A stretch of 64,000 nucleotides of DNA from the NCBI GenBank assembly GCA_020634885.1, contig JACKAW010000005.1, positions 186,001 through 250,000 of the forward strand. The letters are read 5' to 3'. Position numbers and translations under genes: made by a program. Position 1 is the stretch's first letter. The number at the start of each line of letters is the position of its first letter. The notes beneath the pieces were generated by a model. That model was not told the DNA's origin and ran no database searches. It worked only from the letters and a program-made list of their open reading frames with translations. Below are positions 1 to 8,499 of the stretch, one piece after another. This DNA comes from Anaerolineales bacterium. Its GTDB lineage: Bacteria > Chloroflexota > Anaerolineae > Anaerolineales > Villigracilaceae.

Positions 1-749
1 CACAGCACACCGGCTTCGTGCGCGGCACGCAGAAAAGCGGTCATCTGTTCGCGCATGGCAGGGTGAAGGAACTGCGCCTTGTTCGGGTCGTGCGCCATCA
101 ATTCAAAGAAGGCTTCAAGCTCCGGCTCAATTGCTGCGGTTTGCTCCACCAGCACAAAGCGCACGTTCAATTCCGATTCGGCGGCGCGGCGCATTTTGCG
201 GCGAATTTCGTGACGCTGCTTCTTATCAATGCAGAGAAGGTAATCGTCAAAGTTGCCATTCAATGCAATGCGTGGAGTGGGGTGGTACACCTCTTCAAGA
301 TGCGTCCAGCCGCGTTTTTCAGCTTCGGCTTTGAATGCGGCGAGCGTGGGAGAATCGTCGGGGAGGTTATACCAATCGAGGCTGGACCAATTATCGGCTA
401 GGGTTGAGGCGAGGAAGTCCAGCAGCCCCGAGACGAATTGGGCATGGTCATCCTTGCGGACGATCACATCCAAATAATCTGATATTTCGATGCTACCATT
501 TAAAAGCAGGCAGGGTTTGCCCTCGTATTCGGCAATGAAAAGCGGAGCAATGCCAATGAGCTTGCCGCCTTCCTGCGCAGCGACCAAAACAAGTTGGGCG
601 TTCTTCCATTCGCCGCCGCCACGATGCTGCCACCACAACTGCTGATATTCGTATCGAAGAAAGGGCGTATCGCTGATGGACTCTTTAAGTAGCTCGTTCC
701 ATTCCTGCGCCTGTATTTGAGAAAAATCGTTGTAAAGTATATAGTTCAT
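1..749 (-). CDS. FemAB/CelD-like GNAT-fold acetyltransferase, C-terminal part outside window
   Basis: Read on the minus strand from the ATG at 749-747, this frame stays open to the left edge, giving 249 residues. It begins MNYILYNDFSQIQAQEW and contains FLRYEYQQLWWQHRGG, a strand EGGKLIGIAPLF and a basic helix KKQRHEIRRKMRRA. These are typical of the large GNAT-fold (Acetyltransf_6/CelD/FemAB-like) family, which transfers acyl or aminoacyl groups, often to cell-envelope or polysaccharide substrates. The substrate cannot be told. The second half of the domain is missing, so integrity is unknown. It is divergent from the gene at 939. Confidence 0.7.
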   Translation of the reverse strand, partial: MNYILYNDFSQIQAQEWNELLKESISDTPFLRYEYQQLWWQHRGGGEWKNAQLVLVAAQEGGKLIGIAPLFIAEYEGKPCLLLNGSIEISDYLDVIVRKDDHAQFVSGLLDFLASTLADNWSSLDWYNLPDDSPTLAAFKAEAEKRGWTHLEEVYHPTPRIALNGNFDDYLLCIDKKQRHEIRRKMRRAAESELNVRFVLVEQTAAIEPELEAFFELMAHDPNKAQFLHPAMREQMTAFLRAAHEAGVL

Positions 750-780
750 AGCCGTGAAATTCTACCAGTTATACCGCACT

Positions 781-830
781 CGGTTGAGAATTACGCTTTT
801 TTAGAAGGCAGAACGCGTATTTCTCAACCG
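781..830. repeat. 16-bp inverted repeat in a divergent intergenic region
   Basis: Arms at 781-796 and 815-830 match at 15 of 16 positions (CGGTTGAGAATTACGC against the complement of GCGTATTTCTCAACCG), with an 18-base spacer. It lies upstream of both divergent genes (749 minus, 939 plus), so it is not a terminator for either. It may be an operator, a cruciform or a tiny mobile-repeat relic. Confidence 0.6.
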
Positions 831-938
831 TGGGTATCTTATACAGTTTATGTGGTCATAGTTATGGTTTTTGTTTGTGGAAAACTCAATTTATGATCGC
901 ACTGGGTATAATGAAGGTAACTAAAGCGATAATCTTAC

Positions 939-3410
939 ATGCCATTGGATATTAACCTTTCACCACTTTTCCGTATGCAAGGTCAGGAACCGGATATGCC
1001 CGGCATTCTGGCAATGCACCCGCCCCAAAATGCCGCACGCGGACGCGAGCAAGACCGCCTGATCGTTTACCTTGCCCTCACAGGGAATGCCGCCATCACC
1101 ACCACCGAGTACCGTCAATTTACCGAAGATGTTGCCGCGACATTTTATCGAACCCCACGCGCCATCACCAGCGCCCTGCGCGCCTCGGCAGATTGGCTGA
1201 ACCGCATTTTGCTTGAACGCAATATGAAAACCAGCGGCGTGGGGCAATACACAATCGGCTGGCTTTCGCTTGCTGTGCTGCGCGAGAACCAATGCACCTT
1301 CTCGCTCAATGGACCGATGCACGCCTATGGGTTTACCCAGAACGGCTCACGCCATTACTTCGAGCCTTCCATCTCCGGCAAGGGGTTGGGCTCCAGCCAG
1401 GCGATCAACATTCACTACGCCCAATCCGATTTCACCGCCAACGACATGTTGCTTTTTTGCGCGCGTGTCCCCGGCGCGTGGGCAACCCCATTGCAAGATG
1501 CCCAACCCTCCTCCTTCGATGCCATGCGCCGCCGCCTCACCACACTCACCACCGAAGACCTCAACGCCCTGCTCATTCAAGGCGTTGCCGGAACCGGCGC
1601 GTTTCGTATTTACAAAGCCGGTATGTTGGAAGAAAAAGTGGAAGCCCCTGTTGTGGAAGAAGAACCGCAGACTCCGCAGCCCGAAGAAGCGGAAGTAGAC
1701 CTCGCGCCGCAAGTTCAACCTGCCCCTCCCGCCTCAGAACCGACCGAAGACCTGCCCGGTGAACCCAAGCCTGAGCCAACACCCGAAGCGGGCGCACACC
1801 TCGTACAGCCCTCCGCATTCCCCACATCCACCAAACCCGCAAGCGACCCATTGGCAAGCCTGCCCCGCTCTGGCAACACTGTGCCGCGCGATTTCCCTGC
1901 ATCCATTCCCCGGGCACAGCCTCACCTTCCCACCGAGCCAAAGGTGGAAAACCAACCCATTGAAGAATCCACGGAACCGATGGATGAAGCGCCGGAAGAA
2001 GAAAAACCCATATTGGTTGAAACCAATTTGCAAACGCCGCCTGCGCCCATCGAAGTTCCATCTGAACCCAAAGAACCCTCACGGCAGGCAAAGCAGGCAG
2101 CAAAGACCATTATCAACCTCATGCACGGATTCCGCACCGGCAGCACCTCGCTGGGCGAACGCTTGCGAAGTTTCCTTCCGCACCTGCTTCCCGCAGAAAA
2201 CCGCGATGCTCCCCCCGTTTCTGCTTCTGCGTTTATGGGTTTTATGGCGGTTCTCATTCCCTTGATCGTTGTTACCCTGTCGGTAGTTGTGTATTTGCGC
2301 TATGGGCGCAACGAACAATATGACATCTATTACAACCAGGCTGTGCAAATAGAACAACAGGTGCAGACCCTGACCAACCCCGTTGAACAGCGTATTGCAT
2401 GGGAAAACGTCCTCGCTAATCTGGATCGCGCTGAGGAACACCGTCAAACCAGTGAGACGATCACCCTGCGAAGAGAAGCCGATGCAAACCGCGACCAATT
2501 GCTGGGCATCTATCGTATGCAATTCATTCCGGCATTCAGTTCGAGGCTTGGCATCGAGATCAGCCGCATGGCAGCCCGAGAAAATGATATCTATCTGCTC
2601 AATGCTGCAAACGGCGAAGTACTGCGCGCCATCCCATCGGGCAGCGGCGGCTTCGAATTGGATACAACCTTCGATTGCAGACCCGGCAGCAACAACCCGG
2701 CGGGTCCGCTGGTGGATATTTTGATCCTGCCAATTACCAACATTTACGGCGCCACCGTGCTGGGCATTGATGCCGTGGGCAACCTGCTTTACTGCAAGCC
2801 AGGTGGTACTCCACAGGTTGGCTTGCTCAGCCCACCCGATACGAATTGGAACCGTGTCACCAGTTTCGCGCTGGACGCTGGAAATCTCTATGTATTGGAT
2901 GCACAATCACGCGCGGTATGGGTGTACCTTGGAAAAGAAGCCGCCTTCCTTGACCGCCCATACTTTTTCTTCAGCCAGCAAACCCCCACACAAGATGTGA
3001 TCGACTTTGTCATCTCTGGCGATGAAATGCACCTGCTCCATGCCGATGGACGCGTCTCTTCCTGTATCTACAGCCGTGCCAACCCGAGCGCTTCAGAATG
3101 CAAAGACCCGGTAAACAAAACCAACCCATACCCTGCCTACGAAGGCATAGACCTGTTCGGTACGGCGCACTTTACCCAGATCACTTTTGCCGCCCCGCCT
3201 GATCCATCCATTCTGTTATTAGATGCGGAAAACCAAAGCATTATGCGTTTTGCCGCACACACCCTTGAACTGCAAAATCAATTCCAGCCTGCCAGTGAAA
3301 CAAACGCTCCGATCCCCCGCACGCAGGTGGACGCCATCTCCGTCAGCCCAGACCACGTGCTATATATTGCGGTGGATGGACAGGTTTACTTTGCTCTCAA
3401 CATGCCGTAA
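939..3410 (+). CDS. Single-pass membrane protein, PP2C-like N-terminal region and beta-propeller-like C-terminus
   Basis: Not assigned to a named family. Of 823 residues, about 1-230 form a globular domain whose strand pattern (YTIGWLSLAVLRENQCTFSL, then a GSSQAINIHY stretch) weakly resembles PPM/PP2C phosphatases, but I do not see the metal-binding Asp motifs. Residues about 232-400 are a Pro/Glu-rich linker. Residues about 431-453 are one membrane helix (AVLIPLIVVTLSVVVYL). The rest, with repeats such as LYVLDAQSRAVWVY and ILLLDAENQSIMRF, looks like a beta-propeller, presumably outside the cell. A TATAAT lies at 907-912. The next gene starts 17 bases after the stop and is probably co-transcribed. 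Confidence 0.6.
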   Translation: MPLDINLSPLFRMQGQEPDMPGILAMHPPQNAARGREQDRLIVYLALTGNAAITTTEYRQFTEDVAATFYRTPRAITSALRASADWLNRILLERNMKTSGVGQYTIGWLSLAVLRENQCTFSLNGPMHAYGFTQNGSRHYFEPSISGKGLGSSQAINIHYAQSDFTANDMLLFCARVPGAWATPLQDAQPSSFDAMRRRLTTLTTEDLNALLIQGVAGTGAFRIYKAGMLEEKVEAPVVEEEPQTPQPEEAEVDLAPQVQPAPPASEPTEDLPGEPKPEPTPEAGAHLVQPSAFPTSTKPASDPLASLPRSGNTVPRDFPASIPRAQPHLPTEPKVENQPIEESTEPMDEAPEEEKPILVETNLQTPPAPIEVPSEPKEPSRQAKQAAKTIINLMHGFRTGSTSLGERLRSFLPHLLPAENRDAPPVSASAFMGFMAVLIPLIVVTLSVVVYLRYGRNEQYDIYYNQAVQIEQQVQTLTNPVEQRIAWENVLANLDRAEEHRQTSETITLRREADANRDQLLGIYRMQFIPAFSSRLGIEISRMAARENDIYLLNAANGEVLRAIPSGSGGFELDTTFDCRPGSNNPAGPLVDILILPITNIYGATVLGIDAVGNLLYCKPGGTPQVGLLSPPDTNWNRVTSFALDAGNLYVLDAQSRAVWVYLGKEAAFLDRPYFFFSQQTPTQDVIDFVISGDEMHLLHADGRVSSCIYSRANPSASECKDPVNKTNPYPAYEGIDLFGTAHFTQITFAAPPDPSILLLDAENQSIMRFAAHTLELQNQFQPASETNAPIPRTQVDAISVSPDHVLYIAVDGQVYFALNMP

Positions 3411-3427
3411 TCCAAGGAGTTACTCCC

Positions 3428-4408
3428 ATGCCCAATTTTCTGGAAATGCTCATCAACTTTTTCCGCCCATCGCCCTACCCAAAAGACAGCGCCACCGAAC
3501 CCGCTCAGATCACACGCAGCCGGGTCTTGGTTATTAATATCGATCCAGTCATGGATGCGGCGGGGAATACCCTTTCCAGAAAAATGAATTGGAAGAACAC
3601 CTCAGACCTATTGGTGGGCTTCATGGCAGACCTGACCGAAGCGAGCAGGGGATTGGCGCGTTACGAGATCGCCCAACGGATCGATGTGAATGAATTCCCA
3701 GCCAAGACGGATGGCTTTCGGTACACCCCCCAAACCTATCTCGATGTGTTGAACCGCACTGCCGCTCCGCACATGCCGCAAGAGGTGAACTATCACGCCC
3801 TCCTTGCAGAGTACGACATTCTGCAAAAAGTGGCGCGTAATGAGATCGACGAAGTTTGGATATTCGGTTTTCCCTATGCCGGTTTTTACGAATCGACCAT
3901 GGCAGGACCGGGTGCATTTTGGTGCAATGCACCGCCATTGGCAAACACCTCTGCCAGCAAACGCCGCTTTGTAGTGATGGGCTTTTCGTATGAACGCGGT
4001 GTCGGCGAAATGCTCGAAGCGTACGGACACCGCGCCGAGTCCATTTTGGAAAAGACATTTAGTAAACTAAGCGGCGAAGCCAACCTGTGGAAGCGGTTCA
4101 TCCGCTACGATAAAACATCCCCCGGCAAAGCCGCCTGTGGAAACATCCATTTTGCGCCCAGCAGTCAGGCAGATTACGATTGGGGGAACAAAACCCCTGT
4201 TGCAAGCGAATGCTACGATTGGCTGCTCAACTTTCCGAATTTCAAAGGGGATGTTCGCGTGGTGGATGCGAACGAGTGGGGCGGCGGGGAAATTCGCGCA
4301 CACCATAAATGGTGGTTCAACCACTTCCCGCGAACAGCAGGCAGGCAGAACGGCATCCATCACAACTGGTGGCAGTATGTGGTTTCGCCTCAAAACGTGA
4401 TCCTGTAA
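3428..4408 (+). CDS. Conserved-looking hypothetical protein, no family recognised
   Basis: 326 residues with no signal peptide or membrane segment. Visible features are an early strand SRVLVINIDPVMDAAG, a central IDEVWIFGFPYAGFYESTMAGPGAFWCNAP, and a C-terminal part rich in His and Trp (AHHKWWFNHFPR, IHHNWWQYV). The His/Trp/Asp-rich motifs would suit an enzyme or ligand-binding domain, but I do not recognise a catalytic signature. An AAGGAG ribosome-binding site precedes the ATG, and the gene follows the membrane protein at 939 by 17 bases, which suggests a shared envelope-related function. Confidence 0.55.
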   Translation: MPNFLEMLINFFRPSPYPKDSATEPAQITRSRVLVINIDPVMDAAGNTLSRKMNWKNTSDLLVGFMADLTEASRGLARYEIAQRIDVNEFPAKTDGFRYTPQTYLDVLNRTAAPHMPQEVNYHALLAEYDILQKVARNEIDEVWIFGFPYAGFYESTMAGPGAFWCNAPPLANTSASKRRFVVMGFSYERGVGEMLEAYGHRAESILEKTFSKLSGEANLWKRFIRYDKTSPGKAACGNIHFAPSSQADYDWGNKTPVASECYDWLLNFPNFKGDVRVVDANEWGGGEIRAHHKWWFNHFPRTAGRQNGIHHNWWQYVVSPQNVIL

Positions 4409-4556
4409 TAGAACCCTTGTGGAAGTCTTAATGCACTCCCACGTAACATACCTTGCGCGAATGGATCCACCTGCCCGCATCGCCCTTCGGCTTCGAGCAC
4501 TCGGACGGCAACTTAAGTTACTTATGCAAGAGGTCTACTTTATCAAATAGAAAGTG

Positions 4557-4580
4557 CGCCGGGGAAACCCGGCGTGTTTT
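4557..4580 (+). terminator. Rho-independent terminator after 3428-4408
   Basis: Stem CGCCGGG (4557-4563) pairs with CCCGGCG (4568-4574) around a GAAA tetraloop and is followed by TGTTTT. The rest of 4409-4644 holds no convincing gene. Confidence 0.8.
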
Positions 4581-4644
4581 GTAAATACTATATTTTTATT
4601 GCGTTACTTTTGAATGGTATGGCATTAAAATAGATATAGGATCT

Positions 4645-7600
4645 ATGACGCCTCTTGAAGTTTTGATTCCCTTCGTGTTTACCCTTGCAGCTATTTTTTA
4701 CGCGCTGCTGGGGCTTTATGCGTGGAGGCGGCGCCCTGCTGCGGGTGTGGTTTCATTTGCCTGGGTTATGCTTTCCATGGCGTTGTGGTCATTTACATAT
4801 GGGCTTGAAATATTTTTTTCCACACTTGCTTATATGTTGTTGATCCTTAATGTTGAATATATTGGCATTATTTCTGTGCCTGTATTTATATTTTTCTTTG
4901 CGCTGGATTACACAGGCAGGGCGCACCTGATCACCCCGCGTTTCCGTTTCATTGTTTGGGCGGTTGCCTCCCTGTTTATGGTTCTGATATGGACAAATCC
5001 GCTTCATCAGTTGATGTGGAGCAACGCATCAATTATCTCAATAGACGGAATGTCCCTGTTGGATGTCCATTTTGAGATCGGATCGCGGATTCAGATCGTG
5101 CTTTCGGTGTTCCTTCTGATTGCTTCAGGGATCATCCTCACCATGGAATTTTTGCAGCGCCCGGGTGCTCTTCGGCTTCATATTAGTTTTGTGATCATGG
5201 GCATCGCCATTTCGATCTTTGCCATTGCAGCTTTTTATTTTGGAGCATCGCCCCTTAAAGGGGTTGATTTCACCCCCCTGTTCTTTTTGCCAGCCGCCAT
5301 TGGTCTGGCATGGTCCACCCTGCGATACAGCCTTTCTGAAGCCCTCTCGCTTGAATATATTTCTGTTCTAAAGAATATGCAGGATGGTGTCATCGTCCTA
5401 AACGGAAAAAAACGCATTCTTTATATTAACCCAGTGATAGAAAGCCTGCTCCATATTACAGAAGACGAGGTCATTGGGCAGCCTTTTGAACAAATAGCCT
5501 CCCCATTCAGGCATCTATTTTCATCCCTGCTCGATAGCGGCAAAGAACGAAGTGAAGTGGGGTTTGCCTTTGGAGATGCCGAAAAAACCTTCGAAGCATC
5601 TGTTTCATCCCTGGTCAACTCGCGGGCAGATGAGACCAACGTGGTACTCACCCTGCACGATATCACCCTTCGTAAAGAAAAAGAACACGAACTTAGCCGC
5701 CACAGCGCCATCATGTCTGCCATCAGCCGCGCAGCGGAAGAATTCTTAAAATCATCCGAATGGGAAAAGAACATTCCAGGCGTACTCAAAGACTTGGGCG
5801 TAGCCGCAGATGTAAGCCGCGTGTACGTTGTTGTTAATTCGAGTGTCAATGGCAAAGTATTATCAAGTTTGACCCATGAATGGGCAGCCCCCGGGGCGGC
5901 ACGCCTGCTTGATGGTGAGCAACTGAAGAATGTGGATATGACAAAAGCAGGCTTTGCGCGCTGGGTAAAGATCATGACAAAGGGGCATATGATCCATGGT
6001 CTGATTCAAAATTTCCCCAGGGAAGAATCAGTTTTTATACATCCACTCGGCACGCTTTCACTGGCAATTGTGCCGGTCTTTGTAAATAATATGTGGTGGG
6101 CATTTCTTGCCTTTGATGAAACCCGTTCTGAACGGCAGTGGACAGCGCTGGAACTGGATGCCTTTCGCACTGCCGCCAGTATTTTTGGCGCTGCAGAATC
6201 ACATTCAAGAACCGCTAAAAAACTCATCAATCGTCAACGAGCGATGGGCTTGCTTCAAGAAATCGTCACTGTATCCTTACAGGCAGATACCTTGCAACAG
6301 ATGGCAGAAACCATCACAGAACGCCTTGCAGGACTTATAGATGCCGATGGCTGCTTTCTCACCATGTGGGATGAAACAAACCTACGCACCATACCCCTGG
6401 CGGCTTATGGGCCGTTAAGGGATACATACGCCAAACTTTCCTTTCCACCCAGCGAGCAAACCTTCACCCGCTCCGTTCTGGAAAAGGAAAGTACCCTCGC
6501 CGTGGAAGATGTGGAAAACAGCCCTTATGTTTCTCATGCAATTACCGGCAGATTTCCCACTAAATCGGCATTGGCTCTTCCGCTGATCACAAAAAAAGGA
6601 AAACTGGGTGCGCTGATCATCTCTTTTGAAACACGCCACCGTTTTGACTCTGAAGAAATAGAACTCAGCGAACAGGCTGCCGGGTTGGTTGCCCTCGCCC
6701 TCGAAAAGTTTCAAACCATGGAAGAAGCAAAACGCCGCGCCGATACCTCTGAAACCCTGCGGAAAGCAGGCGTGGCAATCGCAGAAAAATTGGAAATGGA
6801 TCAGGCGCTTGTTCATATTCTCGAGCAGCTAAACCAGGTGGTGCCATACGAAAGCGCCTCGGTACAAATGCTGGAAGGTAACGAACTCGTTATTGTGGGT
6901 GGGCGCGGCTGGGAAGATATGTCTGAAGTGCTTGGAGTGCGCTTCACGATCCCCGGCGACAACCCCAACAGCGAGGTCATCCGCACCGGCAAACCACTCA
7001 CCATCCCCGAACCGTGGCGCATCTACAAAGCCTTCAAACTGCCGCCTAACGACCACATCCGCTCATGGCTAGGCGTCCCTCTGATCGCACAGCAAAAGAC
7101 AATCGGGCTTCTTGCCATTGATAGGGCAACATCCGAAAATTTTAAAGAGATCGATGTGAAAACTGCCACCGAATTTGCAGACCAGGTAGCTGTAACCCTC
7201 GAAAACGTACGCCTCTTCAAAGAAACCCAAACACAGGCGCTTACCGATGCCCTCACCGGCATCTATAATCGCCGGGGCATGTACCAGATCGGTGAATTTG
7301 AATTTCAACGCTCCCGCCGTATTAACCGCCCCTTCAGCTTGATGATATTTGATATCGACCATTTCAAAGAGGTCAACGACACCCACGGGCACCCGATAGG
7401 CGACCAGATATTGCAGCAATTGGCAAATCTTTGCTTAAAACACTCACGTGCCACCGACCTCGTCATACGCTATGGAGGGGAGGAATTTATTATCCTTTTA
7501 TCTGAAACCACACTTGAAAGCGCCCGTATCATCGCAGAACGCTTGCGTTACACCATCAAGAAAAATATTTTTCCAACCGATGAAGGTGACCTTCATATCA

Positions 7601-7725
7601 CAACCAGTATCGGCGTCGCTGAAGCCAACCGCAACGACACCCTCGATATCTTAATAGAACGAGCCGATGCCGCGCTGTATCAAGCAAAACGGACAGGGCG
7701 CGATAAAGTGATCGTGAACGAATAG
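4645..7725 (+). CDS. Membrane diguanylate cyclase: 7TM - PAS - GAF(x3) - GGDEF
   Basis: 1026 residues. Residues about 1-230 carry seven or eight hydrophobic helices like the N-terminal 7TM sensor region of some histidine kinases. A PAS domain follows (about 235-345, MQDGVIVLNGKKRILYINPV), then three GAF-like regions (about 350-520, 540-690, 700-860) and a GGDEF domain from about 866. The active-site loop is GGEEF at residues 944-948. An intact RxxD inhibitory site (RATD, 935-938) lies five residues before it. This supports an active, product-inhibited synthase of cyclic di-GMP. No EAL domain is present. A possible counter-enzyme, an HD-GYP protein, is at 23002-24012. Confidence 0.9.
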   Translation: MTPLEVLIPFVFTLAAIFYALLGLYAWRRRPAAGVVSFAWVMLSMALWSFTYGLEIFFSTLAYMLLILNVEYIGIISVPVFIFFFALDYTGRAHLITPRFRFIVWAVASLFMVLIWTNPLHQLMWSNASIISIDGMSLLDVHFEIGSRIQIVLSVFLLIASGIILTMEFLQRPGALRLHISFVIMGIAISIFAIAAFYFGASPLKGVDFTPLFFLPAAIGLAWSTLRYSLSEALSLEYISVLKNMQDGVIVLNGKKRILYINPVIESLLHITEDEVIGQPFEQIASPFRHLFSSLLDSGKERSEVGFAFGDAEKTFEASVSSLVNSRADETNVVLTLHDITLRKEKEHELSRHSAIMSAISRAAEEFLKSSEWEKNIPGVLKDLGVAADVSRVYVVVNSSVNGKVLSSLTHEWAAPGAARLLDGEQLKNVDMTKAGFARWVKIMTKGHMIHGLIQNFPREESVFIHPLGTLSLAIVPVFVNNMWWAFLAFDETRSERQWTALELDAFRTAASIFGAAESHSRTAKKLINRQRAMGLLQEIVTVSLQADTLQQMAETITERLAGLIDADGCFLTMWDETNLRTIPLAAYGPLRDTYAKLSFPPSEQTFTRSVLEKESTLAVEDVENSPYVSHAITGRFPTKSALALPLITKKGKLGALIISFETRHRFDSEEIELSEQAAGLVALALEKFQTMEEAKRRADTSETLRKAGVAIAEKLEMDQALVHILEQLNQVVPYESASVQMLEGNELVIVGGRGWEDMSEVLGVRFTIPGDNPNSEVIRTGKPLTIPEPWRIYKAFKLPPNDHIRSWLGVPLIAQQKTIGLLAIDRATSENFKEIDVKTATEFADQVAVTLENVRLFKETQTQALTDALTGIYNRRGMYQIGEFEFQRSRRINRPFSLMIFDIDHFKEVNDTHGHPIGDQILQQLANLCLKHSRATDLVIRYGGEEFIILLSETTLESARIIAERLRYTIKKNIFPTDEGDLHITTSIGVAEANRNDTLDILIERADAALYQAKRTGRDKVIVNE

Positions 7726-7726
7726 A

Positions 7727-8449
7727 TTAAATACCCCGCCAGATCTGATACAACCCCAGCCTGCCATTTTCCCCATCTGACAAAAACTCCGCTTCCACCT
7801 TCATTTGAACCTGCCCAGCCAACCCAGCCAGTTCCTCCGCTGAAAACTGGTGCGCGTACCGCAGCCCTTCGCCGTCACCGCCGCGCCAATCGAGCAGGTA
7901 ATCCCCGTCATCCACATCCGCTTCGGTTAACCCCGCCCGCTCCCACGGTTGGACGCGCCTTTTCAACTTCTCGCTATTCAAGAACTGCCAATTGGAAATA
8001 TAGAACCTGCCACCTGGCTTCAACAGCATCCGCACGGTTTGTAAAATATCCAAACGCATCTGTGTAGATGGGATATGGTGCAGCGCGGCAAACATTGTCA
8101 CCACTTGCCATTTACCGCTTGCCACTATCCACTGCTCACTGTGTATAGATAACCGGCTTAAGTCTGCTTCCCAAAAATCCACCCCGGGTGTAGATTCAGC
8201 CTCCCGAAGCATGGGCAGGCTAAAATCCACGCCAAGAAGCGCTGTCTTATGTCCGCGGTCATGCAAGGTGCGTAGAAAAAATCCATTCCCGCAGCCAAGG
8301 TCTAATACAGTTTCATCCGGTTTTATAGCTTCAAGAATCTTTTGCACACCCGGTTGCAGCCGCTGACGTGTGGCGGAAAACGAATCTCCAAACTGCTCAT
8401 AGAAACGATGATTCAAGTCGATCAGTTTTCTGGTAACTTCTAAATTCAT
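7727..8449 (-). CDS. Class I SAM methyltransferase, Trm9/ALKBH8-like
   Basis: 240 residues. Motif I is VLDLGCGNGFFLRTL (residues 48-62), then LLGVDFSLPML and a motif IV-like MFAALHHIP. The C-terminal RYAHQFSAEEL resembles the conserved RxYHxFxxGEL segment of Trm9/ALKBH8, which methylate cm5U at the wobble position of tRNA. The divergent neighbour is elp3, whose product makes cm5U. The role is therefore inferred to be wobble-uridine methylation, but a small-molecule methyltransferase is not excluded. Residues 103-117 look repeat-derived (see findings). A TATAAT at 8461-8456 lies only six bases from the ATG. Confidence 0.7.
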   Translation of the reverse strand: MNLEVTRKLIDLNHRFYEQFGDSFSATRQRLQPGVQKILEAIKPDETVLDLGCGNGFFLRTLHDRGHKTALLGVDFSLPMLREAESTPGVDFWEADLSRLSIHSEQWIVASGKWQVVTMFAALHHIPSTQMRLDILQTVRMLLKPGGRFYISNWQFLNSEKLKRRVQPWERAGLTEADVDDGDYLLDWRGGDGEGLRYAHQFSAEELAGLAGQVQMKVEAEFLSDGENGRLGLYQIWRGI

Positions 8450-8455
8450 ACAAAG

Positions 8456-8484
8456 ATTATAACCCGCGAGACTAACGGTATAAT
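8456..8484. promoter_or_regulatory. Divergent -10 boxes for the methyltransferase and elp3
   Basis: TATAAT on the minus strand (8461-8456) is six bases before the methyltransferase ATG, implying a leaderless mRNA. TATAAT on the plus strand (8479-8484) is 15 bases before the elp3 ATG. No clear -35 elements were identified. Confidence 0.5.
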
Positions 8485-8499
8485 CCCGCCATACTATTT

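Noticed and set aside
939..3410. Active PP2C phosphatase
   Set aside because: The metal-binding Asp motifs were not found, so only a weak fold resemblance is claimed.
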